A stretch of DNA of 64,000 nt from Owenia fusiformis. Taxonomy: Eukaryota; Annelida; Polychaeta; Sabellida; Oweniidae. This document shows positions 15,201-27,200 of the stretch, piece after piece. Where the stretch lies: the NCBI GenBank assembly GCA_903813345.2, contig CAIIXF020000003.1, positions 9,057,912 to 9,121,911 on the forward strand, given 5' to 3'. The translations under genes were made by a program, and so were the position numbers. The number at the start of each line of letters is the position of its first letter. The first letter of the stretch is position 1. Under the pieces are notes generated by a model that worked only from the letters and a program-made list of their open reading frames with translations, was not told the DNA's origin and ran no database searches.

Positions 15201-18200
15201 AAGCCGGATTGAAATTTGGTTTGCAGATTTGGATTCCTGAGAAAATTCTACCCTTAATTCATAACTCATACGTTAAATTTGGAGAACTTTTTAGTTTGAC
15301 CTACTTTTCGGACACCATATCTCAAAAGTGGGTCAAAATACTTCCTGACGGCAAAAGGCTAACACTATTAGCACACTCTTGGCTACATGTACACAAATTT
15401 TCGAAGAATATAATTAATCTGTAGTGTCAGAATCGCAAAAATAAGGAAAAACTTTGAATTTGACCTAGATTTTGACCTAGGCATTTTGGTGTCCAAATTT
15501 TTATGAAAAGAAGGTCTTGTGGTCCCTTTCTTTTATGGGCTTCCATTATGTTTAGCTGTGCTTAGTCTATATCTCGTATTTTACACTTCAAAAAAATATT
15601 TTTTCCCATTGAATTAACATGGGGCACCAAATTTAGCGATTTTTGAATTTTCAAAACGCCATAACTTCTGAACCGGTAGTCAGATCGAAATTTGGTTTTC
15701 ATATTCGGAATCCTGAGAAAATTTCCCATAAGACTAATATCCTGGACATTGGATTCGGTGAAATTTTTTTTGGACCTCGTTTTCGGACACTGATATCTCG
15801 AAATCGGTTTGAGATACCAAAAAACTAAATCGACCCTAGGTTTTCTACTTTTTTATGAGGAACACAATGAAAAAAACCAGGATCAAAAATATTGAAGGAC
15901 GACCGAGATAATGGGAAAAAGTGACAAAGTACTGGATTTGACCTAGTTCTTGACCTTTGACCTAGATAAAAATTTGACCTCATTTCCCAGAAAGCCAGAT
16001 ACATTCCCTAGTTAATCATGTAAGCAGCTTAAAGTAAGCTCTTCTAGTTGGTGAGAAATCTGGGAAGGAGGAAGAAGAAGAATAACTAGATTTGTGAAAT
16101 TGAACAAGTTCAATTTAAGACTCCAGATTTATTTGACCTAGATAGATCAGTAAAGAGCTGAGTAAGTAACTGAGTAATAAGCTGAGTAAGTACCTTAGTA
16201 GTAGTTGAGTAAGTAGCTGAGTAAGTAACTGAGTAAAAAGCTGAGTAGGTAGCTGAGTAAGTAGCTGAGTAAGTACCTGAGTTAGTAGCTGAGTAAGTTG
16301 CTAAGGAAGTAATAACTAATTAAGTAATTGAGTAAGTAGTCAAATAAGTAGCTGAGTAGGTAGAGAGGTAAAGTAGGGTATGCAGGAATTTTTGAAAGTA
16401 TATTTGATCAATCTGCATCGTGAATACTGGCAAGTGCGAATTTCAAACTTCAAAATGGCGTAGAATCTAAACCGGGGGTCGGATTGCAATTTTAAATTCA
16501 GATCCAGATTCCTGAGGAAATTCTACCCCTAATTCATAACTCATACTTTAAAATTGGAGAACTTTTTATTTTGACCTACATTTCGGACACCATATCTCAA
16601 AAGTGGGTCAAAAAACTTATTGACGGCAAAATGTTACCATTATTAGCACACTCTTTGCTACAAATTTACAAAATTTCGGAGAATATCATTGAAGTGTAGT
16701 GTCAGAATCGCAAAATAAAAAAAACTATGAATTTGACCTAGATTTTGAACTAGGTATTTTGGTGTCCAAACTTTGAAGGAAAGTAGCTTTTGAGGTCCCC
16801 TTCTTCTATGGGCTTTCATTATGTTTAGCTGTACTCATTCTATATCTCGTATTTTCAAAAAATTATTCGGTCCCATTGATTTAACATGGGGCACCAAATT
16901 TAGCGATTTTTGAGATTTTAAAACGCCATAACTTCAAAACAAGTAGTCGGATCGAAATTTGGTTTGCAGATCTAGATTTCTGAGAAAATTCTTCCCTTAA
17001 TTCATAACTCATACGTTAAATTTGGAAATTTTTTAACTTTGGCCTACTTATCGGACACCATATCTCAAAAGTGGGTCAAAATACTTTCTGACGGCAAAAG
17101 TCTAACACTATTAGCATACTCTTTGCTACCTGTATACAACATTTTAAAGCAAATCATTAAAATATAGTGTCAGAATCGCAAAAATAAGGGAAAACTATAA
17201 ATTTGACCTAGATTTTGACCTAGGCATTTTGGTGTCCAAATTTTGGAGCTAAGTAGCCTTCGAGGTCCCCTTCTTTAATAGGCTTTCATTATATTAAGCT
17301 ATACTCAGTCTATAACTCGTAATTTACACTTCAAAAAAATCTTTTTTCCCATTGACATAACATGGGGCAGCAAATTTAGCGATTTCTGAGCTTTCAAAAC
17401 ACCATAACTTCAGAACAGGAGGTCGAATCAAAATTTGATTTGCAGATTCGGATTCCTGATAAAATTCTACCCCTTATTCATAACTCATACGTTACATTTG
17501 AAGATTTTTTATTTTGACCTACTTTTGGGACACCATATCTCAAAAGTGGGTCAAAATAATTTTTGACGGCAAAAGGCTAACACTATTAGCACACTCTTGG
17601 CTACATGTATACACAATTTCGAAGAATATAATTAAAGTGTAGTGTCAGAATCGCAAAAATAAGGAAAAGCTTTGAATTTGACCTAGATTTTGACCTAGGC
17701 ATTTTGTTGTCCAAATTTTCAAAATTAGAAGGTTTTGAGGTCCCCTTCTTTTATGGGCTTCCATTATGTTTAGCTGTACTTAGTCTATATCTCGTATTTT
17801 ACACTTCAAAAAAATATTTTTTCCCATTGACATAACATGGGGCACCAAATTTAGCGATTTTTGAGCTTTCAAAACGCCATAACTTCTGAACCGGAAGTCA
17901 GATCGAAATTTGGTTTGCAGATTTAGATTTCAGAGAAAATTCTGTCTTTAATTCATAGCTCATACGTTAAATTTGGAAACTTTTTATTTTGACCTACTTT
18001 TCGGACACGCCATAACTTCCAAACTGGAAGTCGGATCGAAATTTGGTTTGCAGATTCGGATTCCTGAGAAAATTCTATACTTAATTCATAACTCAAACGT
18101 CAAATTTTGAGAATTTTTTATTTTGACCTACTTTTCGGACACCATATCTCAAAAATGGGGCAAAATACTTTCTGACGGCAAAAGGCTAACACTATTAGCA

Positions 18201-21200
18201 GACTCTTAGCTACATGTATACAAAATTTCGAAGAATATAATTAATCTGTTGTGTCAGAATCGCAAAAATAAGGAAAAACTTTGAATTTGACCTAGATTTT
18301 GACCTAGGCATTTTGGTGTCCAAATTTTGAAGCTAGATGGCTTATGAGGTCCCCTTCTTTTAAAAGCTTTCATTATATTTAGCTGAACTCAGTCTATATT
18401 TCGTATTTTTCACTTCAAAAAAATCTTTTTTCCAATTGACTTAACATGGGCACCAAATTTAGCGATTTTTGAGCTTTCAAAACGGCATAACTTCCGAACA
18501 GGAAGTCGGATCAAAATTTGGTTTGCAGATTCGGATTCCTGAGAAAATTCTACTCTTATTTCATAGCTCATATGTTAAATTTGGAGAACTCTTTGGTTTT
18601 GACCTACTTTCAGGACGCCATATCTCAAAATTGGTACGAGTAATCAAAAATCTGTTGGCACACTCATGAAAGAGCTGTTTCTAAGCTACATCATGAAAAA
18701 AAGACAAAGTTGTTCCCATAAATAATGACGTAGATAATTGATAGAATGTTGAAAATGCAAGATTTGACCTAGTTCTTGACCTTTGACCTAGATAAAAATT
18801 TGACCTAATTTCCCATCATCCCAGATACATTCCCTAGTTCGTCATGTAAGCAACTTAAAGTAAGCTCTTCTAGTTGGTGAGAAATCTGGGAAGGAGGAAG
18901 AATAATAACTAGATTTTGGAAATTGAACGAGTTCAATTTCAGACTCCAGATCTAGACTTTTTTTAGCCGAGTCATCCAGAATAAGCCAAGTCATCCAAAA
19001 TAAGCTAAGTCATCCAGAAAAAGATGAATGGATGGATGGATGAAAAAGGAAGGAAGGATAGGATAGAATAGGAAGGAACTATAGGATAGAATAGGAAAGA
19101 ATGATATAATAGAATAGGAAGAAGGGATAGAATAGGAAGGATAGGAAGGAGAGGATACGAAGCAAGGGTAGATAGGAAGGATAGGATAGGATCAGAAAGG
19201 AAGGATGGATGCATTTTTCAATATTTTCTTCTCTACTCTTGACTTTCTATCAGGATACCATCAGATCGATTTTTCTTGAAATTTCAAAACGTCATAACTT
19301 CCGAACCGGAAGTCGGATCGAAATTTGATTTGCAGATTCGGATTCCTGACAAAAGTCTACCCCTAATTCATAACTCATACGTTAAATTTGGCGAATTTTT
19401 ATTTTGACCTACTTTTCGGACACGCCATAACTTCGGAACCGGAAGTCGAATTGAAATTTGGTTTGCAGATTCGGATTTCTGAGAAGATTCTATTCTTAAT
19501 TCATAACTCAAACGTTAAATTTGGAGAACTTTTTATTTTGACCTACTTTTCGGACACCATATCTCAAAAGTGGGTCAAAATACTTTCTGACGGCAAAAGG
19601 CTAACACTATAAGCGTACTCTTGGCTACATGTATACAAAATTTCGAAGAATATAATTAATCTGTAGTGTCAGAATCGCAAAAATAAGGAAAAACTTTGAA
19701 TTTGACCTAGATTTTGACCTAGGCATTTTGGTGTCCAAATTTTGAAGCTAGATGGCTTTTGAGGTCCCATTCTTTTAAAAGCTTTCATTATATTTAGCTA
19801 AACTCAGTCTATATTTCATATTTTTTACTTCAAAAAAATCTTTTTTCCCATTGACTTAACATGGGCACCAAATTTAGCGATTTTTGAGCTTTCAAAACGC
19901 CATAACTTCTGAACCGGAAGTCCGATCTAAATTTGGTTTTCAGATTCGGAATCCTGAGAAAATTTCCTATATGACTAATATCCTGGACATTTGATTCGGA
20001 GAACTTTTTTTTGGACCTTGTTTTCGGACACTGATATCTCGAAATCGGTTTGAGATATCAAAAAACTAAATCGACCCTAGGTTTCCTACTTTTTTATAAG
20101 GAACACAATGAAAAAAACCCGGATCGAAAATATTGAAGGACGACCGAGAAAATCGAAAAAAGTGACAAAGTACTGGATTTGACCTAGTTCTTGACCTTTG
20201 ACCTAGCTAAAAATTTGACCCAATTTCCGAGGAACTAGATTCTGGACCTAAATTGACCAAATGACTGACTTTACTGAAAACCTTATGGTTATTGAGAAAA
20301 CTGGGTTAGAATAATAAGAATAATAAGAATAAGAAAACTGACGAGAACAATAGACTCCAGATTTTCAATCTGGAGTCTAATAACTAGATTTGTGAAATTG
20401 AACAAGTTCAATTTAAGACTCCAGATTTATTTGACCTAGATAGATCAGTAAAGAGCTGAGTAAGTAACTGAGTAATTAGCTGAGTAAGTACCTTAGTAGT
20501 AGTTGAGTAAGTAGCTGAGTAAGTAACTGAGTAAAAAGCTGAGTAGGTAGCTGAGTAAGTAGCTGAGTAAGTACCTGAGTAAGTTGCTAAGGAAGTAATA
20601 ACTAATTAAGTAATTGAGTAAGTAGTCAAATAAGTAGCTGAGTAGGTAGAGAGGTAAAGTAGGGTATGCAGGAATTTTTGAAAGTATATTTGATCAATCT
20701 GCATCGTGAATACTGGCAAGTGCGAATTTCAAACTTCAAAATGGCGTAGAATCTAAACCGGGGGTCGGATTGCAATTTTAATTCCAGATCCAGATTCCTG
20801 AGGAAATTCTACCTCTAATTCATAACTCATACTTTAAAATTGGAGAACTTTTTATTTTGACCTACATTTCGGACACCATATCTCAAAAGTGGGTCAAAAA
20901 ACTTATTGACGGCAAAATGTTAACATTATTAGCACACTCTTTGCTACAAGTTTACAAAATTTCGGAGAATATCATTGAAGTGTAGTGTCAGAATCGCAAA
21001 ATAAAAAAAACTATGAATTTGACCTAGATTTTGAACTAGGTATTTTGGTGTCCAAACTTTGAAGGAAAGTAGCTTTTGAGGTCCCCTTCTTCTATGGGCT
21101 TTCATTATGTTTAGCTGTACTCATTCTATATCTCGTATATTTATACTTCAAAAAATTATTCGGTCCCATTGATTTAACATTAGGCACCAAATTTAGCGAT

Positions 21201-24200
21201 TTTTGAGATTTCAAAACGCCATTACTTCAGAACAAGTAGTCGGATCGAAATTTGGTTTGCAGATCTAGATTTCTGAGAAAATTCTACCCTTAATTCATAA
21301 CTCATACGTTAAATTTGGAAAACTTTTAACTTTGGCCTACTTTTCGGACACCATATCTCAAAAGTGGGTCAAAATACTTTCTGACGGCAAAACGCTAACA
21401 CTATTAGCATACTCTTTGCTACCTGTATACAAAATTTTAAAGCAAATCATTTAAATATAGTGTCAGAATCGCAAAAATAAGGGAAAACTATAAATTTGAC
21501 CTAGATTTTGACCTAGGCATTTTGGTGTCCAAATTTTGGAGCTAAGTAGCCTTCGAGGTCCCCTTCTTTAATAGGCTTTCATTATATTAAGCTGTACTCA
21601 GTCTATATCTCGTATTTTACACTTCAAAAAAATCTTTTTTCCCATTGACATAACATGGGGCAGCAAATTTAGCGATTTTTGAGCTTTCAAAACACCATAA
21701 CTTCCGAACAGGAGGTCGAATCAAAATTTGATTTGCAGATTCGGATTCCTGATAAAATTCTACCCCTTATTCATAACTCATACGTTACATTTGAAGATTT
21801 TTTTTATTTTGACCTACTTTTGGGACACCATATCTCAAAAGTGGGTCAAAATACTTTTTGACGGCAAAAGGCTAACACTATTAGCACACTCTTGGCTACA
21901 TGTATACACAATTTCGAAGAATATAATTAAAGTGTAGTGTCAGAATCGCAAAAATAAGGAAAAGCTTTGAATTTGACCTAGATTTTGACCTAGGCATTTT
22001 GTTGTCCAAATTTTCAAGATTAGAAGGTTTTGAGGTCCCCTTCTTTTATGGGCTTCCATTATGTTTAGCTGTACTTAGTCTACATCTCGTAGTTTACACT
22101 TCAAAAAAAAAAATTTCCCATTGACATAACATGGGGCACCAAATTTAGCGATTTTTGAGCTTTCAAAACGCCATAACTTCCGAACCGGAAGTCGGATCGA
22201 AATTTGGTTTGCAGATTTGGATTTCAGAGAAAATTCTATCCTTAATTCATAGCTCATACGTTAAATTTGGAAACTTTTTATTTTGACCTACTTTTCGGAC
22301 ACGCCATAACTTCCAAACCGGAAGTCGGATCGAAATTTGGTTTGCAGATTCGGATTCCTGAGAAAATTCTATACTTAATTCATAACTCAAACGTCAAATT
22401 TTGAGAATTTTTTATTTTGACCTACTTTTCGGACACCATATCTCAAAAATGGGGCAAAATACTTTCTGACGGCAAAAGGCTAACACTATTAGCAGACTCT
22501 TAGCTACATGTATACAAAATTTCGAAGAATATAATTAATCTGTTGTGTCAGAATCGCAAAAATAAGGAAAAACTTTGAATTTGACCTAGATTTTGACCTA
22601 GGCATTTTGGTGTCCAAATTTTGAAGCTAGATGGCTTATGAGGTCCCCTTCTTTTAAAAGCTTTCATTATATTTAGCTGAACTCAGTCTATATTTCGTAT
22701 TTTTCACTTCAAAAAAATCTTTTTTCCAATTGACTTAACATGGGCACCAAATTTAGCGATTTTTGAGCTTTCAAAACGCCATAACTTCCGAACAGGAAGT
22801 CGGATCAAAATTTGATTTGCAGATTCGGATTCCTGAGAAAATTCTACCCTTATTTCATAGCTCATATGTTAAATTTGGAGAACTCTCTGGTTTTGACCTA
22901 CTTTCAGGACGCCATATCTCAAAATTGGTACGAGTAATCAAAAATATGTTGGCACACTCATGAAAGAGCTGTTTCTAAGCTACATTATGAAAAAAAGACA
23001 AAGTTGTTCCCATGAATAATGACGAAGATAATTGATAGAATGTTGAAAATGCAAGATTTGACCTAGTTCTTGACCTTTGACCTAGATAAAAATTTGACCT
23101 AATTTCCCATCATCCCAGATACATTCCCTATTTGATCATGTAAGCAACTTAAAGTAAGCTCTTCTAGTTGGTGAGAAATCTGGGAAGGAGGAAGAATAAT
23201 AATAATAAGAAAACTGGCAAAAGCAATAGACTCCAGATTTTCATCTGGAGTCTAATAAGAAAACTGGCAAAAGCAATAGACTCCAGATTTTCATCTGGAG
23301 TCTAATAATAATAATAAAGAAAACTGGCAAAAGCAATAGACTCCAGATTTTCATCTGGAGTCTAATAATAATAATAAAGAAAACAGGCAAAAACAATAGA
23401 CTCCAGATTTTCAATCTGGAGTCTAATAAGAAAACTGGCAAAAGCAATAGACTCCAGATTTTCATCTGGAGTCTAATAATAGGAAAACTGGCAAAAGCAA
23501 TAGACTCCAGATTTTCATCTGGAGTCTAATAATAAAGAAGAATACTGGCAAAAACAATAGACTCCAGATTGACATCTGGAGTCTAATAACAGGATCTTAA
23601 GAGGTTCTGGACAAATCATTTGATTCTGGACTTGTCATATTTTTTTTTCAACGAAATCACATCCAAGGGTTGAATTTTTATTAGCTATTTAGAGAACGAG
23701 TCCTGCCTAGTATCAATTTCAATAAAAAAGTTAAAATAGAACCCTATTTGAGAGTCAATCTAATACTTACATTACATTGATAAATTAAGGCAAATCCTGA
23801 AATATTTTTAAAGTGCATTTTTTTATGAAATATTATCCAGCAAGTATTTAAATGAAACGGTCTTATTTAAATACAAATCATAACATGATATTTTTCATGA
23901 AACATTTTTCAATGAAATTCAATTGAAGGGTCAAGATAAAACGAGCTAATTTAGGTGAAAACCCTTACATGATGATGTGTTTTCATAACTTCTTTCATAA
24001 AATTCCATCAAGGGGTGAAGATAAAATGATCGAATTTAAGTGATTTAAGGATCACGAGAATATGTTTTCTTTGATATTTTCTATGAAATCCCATCCAATG
24101 GTCAAGGTAAAATTTTGATTTTGATTTTGATTTGGTCACTTGTTCGAAAGATCCATATAAGGCCCATAGAACCATATAGGAACGTCATTTTGAATGTCAC

Positions 24201-27200
24201 GCGATAGATCCATATAAGGCTTTTAGAACCATTTATGGAAAGATGAGGGAAGCCCCTGACACCTGTTTCACGATTTTTATGCACTTCATTATTGTACCGA
24301 AGTTTGCCGATTTGATTCGTCGTATTTCGGAATCCTGGTGACAATTTTATACTCCATTGGAGTATTTTTGACCTACTTCTTATGACGGAAATTCCCGAAC
24401 CTTGTTCGGATTAATCCGGATTTTCTGACCTACTTTATCTACCGAGATTTCACGAGTTAACATTCGTCTCATTCCGGAATCCTGGTGACAATTTTATACT
24501 CCATTGGAGTATTTTTGATCTACTTTTTCTGGATTTTGCCCTACTTATTATATCTTGACAACAAGCAAATCAAAAAGTTCGACATGAACGGGTCTCGATC
24601 AACTAACCTAGACTATGGAAGCCAGGCACGCTAACCATGAGGCCAACGAGCCACCGATATGAAAGAACAAAAGTATTATATATTTATACCGAGCGTCAAT
24701 TCAAAATGATCCTCACTTTTGTCTCCACTTAAATACGACTCGTCAGTTGTATCCAGAATAGTAGAACGCCTATGGCGCTAGTGAATAACCAAGTCCCATG
24801 TGAGTGGTTCGTATCCCTCCGTGATATACTATTTTTGTTTTATTAAATACGACAGAAAGGAGCAAGGTGTAGGTTGAAAACAAGACGTTAGTTTGTTTCA
24901 AAACAGTTTGGAAACATTAATCTCTGATAATTTAAGGTTTTCCACTCCTGAAGGGCCTCTAGATCTATGAAATTCAATAATCCACTCAGTAAAAATACGA
25001 TTTCTCTGCAACCTGATGTCCAATCAAGATCATTCAAATATATATGTGTTCCTGACACGTTTGGGCGTCCGGGAATAAAATTGCTTGTGAAAACTATTTA
25101 CAAAAGTGTTCCAGAGACCCTTATCTACTTGGCTAAGGTTTTATTTGAAGATACATTGCCTTATTAGCAGGTAGAGGGGCATACAGAACACAGAAGCAAA
25201 TGCTATGTTGAAAATTTTCTATATTTCAATTTGAACCTGTGTTTACATGTCACGTAGGCCAGTGTTTTATATGGGGATTATATGTACTTTCCTTGTTTAC
25301 ATGAACGTAAATCATTACTTGAAATCTGCATTCTTCTGGGTTTAATCTGGGTTTGTATTGTCTTATTGGGGCTTTTCGACTTTAAAACAAACCCTACCTA
25401 AATGGATTGTGTCTCGGGAACGTTTTTGTAAATAGTTATTATAAACAATTCTGAAAGAATATCACATATTTTTGTCTTCCCGATTTCAGTCATGAATTAC
25501 GTCAATTTCTCGTGCAAACATTGGGTAGACGTTGTCATAACCGGATGCCCGAACGTGTCAGGAACATATAGATACTCGAATGATGCTGATTGAACATCAG
25601 GGTTGAGAGAAATCGTAATTTTACTGAGTGGCTTCACGAAAAAATAAGCAGCACTTTAGGCCACCTAAATACAACTCGTCAGTTGTATCCAGTTGGAATC
25701 CCAGCGTAATGTTTTTAATTATATGGTTGTGCTTTGATTTTACGCTGAAAACATTTATAACTACGTCAACTTTATATTAAAACATTTATTATCTTTTCAG
25801 TTGTATTAAAATGTAAAATATGATATATGTCAGCTTATTGCTTTCTGGAGAACAGTCAAGGTTTAAATTTGGTACAATGAATCGGACACTCATGTAAATC
25901 GACATGGTTATAACATTGAACTCAATGCAGTAAATTAGTTATTTCTATGAATCACAGCGGGATTGGTTTCATTTATATGATTGCCAACTCTGGCGGTTTT
26001 TTGTAAATGCTTTTGACCGCTGTAAATGTGAAACTGATACAGTATTATTCAATTGTTTTATGTCTTGGTCACATTTGCTCCGATTTTCACTACGGCGCCC
26101 GGCCGATTGAGTATTGTGTTCAGAAATGTATTCAATTTTGAACAAAATACTCGCAGCAAATGTGATCCAGGCATTACACAGCGGTATTTCGAACATACTA
26201 TTGTTGCTTAACCACGACCTAGCCAATTTTAAAATCATACTCCTTATTTAAATCCAAGTAATGCCCTGGTCACATAGGCTCCGATTTTCTCTACGGCGCC
26301 CGGCCGATTGAGTATTTTGTTCAAAATTGAATACAATATTGAACAAAACACTCAATCGGCCGGGCACCGGCCGATGGATCGGAGCTTATGTGACCAAGGC
26401 ATAAACGATCAATGTCTAGGTATTTGGCGTTTGATGATACTATGGCCCTTGGCGAATTATGATTAGATGAACCGAGGTCAACATTAATGTTTCTTGTACA
26501 AGGTCATCCCAAGGTCTAAGATAAATATTTAGGTATTTTACGTTTCAAGACCTTTGGACAAATTCGATTCAACGATGTATTAAAGTTAAAATGTATACAG
26601 AGATAAAATGGGTTATCTCCTATCGTTTCCTTGTGTATACGTTTATGTCTCTGCGTAATAACGCAGATGCGAGCAGGTAGTTACCAATCTCACCACAAGG
26701 TGGCTCGTTCGGGTCAGATAGCATGGCGGGTATGGTAGAAAGTTCCCTTTAACTTAAAGTACATCTGTTTTCGTGGTTCAATTTTCATATCACCCTTAAA
26801 ATGTATCTAATAGCAATGCAATTAAAATATGTCCAGTGAACGAAAATGCAATACAAGAATAGATATTTCACTTTTTGTGATTTTGTAACAATGGGGTTAT
26901 TTTTTGTATATGTAACATGGTCATTTTCACATTTTATATTATTACTGTTCATATTAATCAATCCCTATTCATCTCAATATAACAGGTCCCTAAGTAGGTT
27001 GTTTGCAGTTTTACTCTTTTAATACCATGTTCACTTTTCACCTTGAGTTATTCAACTATGCAAACTGTGTCAGTTTTATATATCTATTGTTCCCCTATAT
27101 GGTCTTTCTCACTCACATGTAGCTGAGTTTGCATTGGGTGTTGGCTTGTCAGTAGTTGCTGTAAGAGTTCATGTTGTACATTACAGAGCATTGTATTTTA

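Larger units (their letters stand above)
4846..23587. repeat. Head-to-tail array of nine composite satellite elements
   Basis: Nine units each begin at TAACTAGA (about 4846, 6244, 8497, 10298, 12009, 14029, 16083, 18906, 20381), followed by the palindromic AATTGAACAAGTTCAATT and AGACTCCAGA. Next comes a unit-specific microsatellite (GAGTAAGTAGCT or GGATAGGATAGAA types), then one to four core repeats, then a shared tail (about 250 bp, with GACCTTTGACCTAGAT) and a GAA/AAT-rich end. Core repeats carry GACCTAGATTTTGACCTAGG at spacings of about 478 or 608 bp; the longer form holds an extra ~130-bp subunit. No transposase or replicase frame is visible. The structure resembles non-autonomous Helitron/Helentron-type elements (DINE-1, HINE), which is an inference. 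Confidence 0.8.

Noticed and set aside
19005-19214. Pro/Leu/Ser-rich minus-strand frame
   Set aside because: It is the complement of the GGATAG/GAAGG microsatellite in element 8.
4846-23587. CRISPR array or prokaryotic repeat system
   Set aside because: Repeat units are hundreds of bases, without short unique spacers, and lie in the intron of an animal gene.
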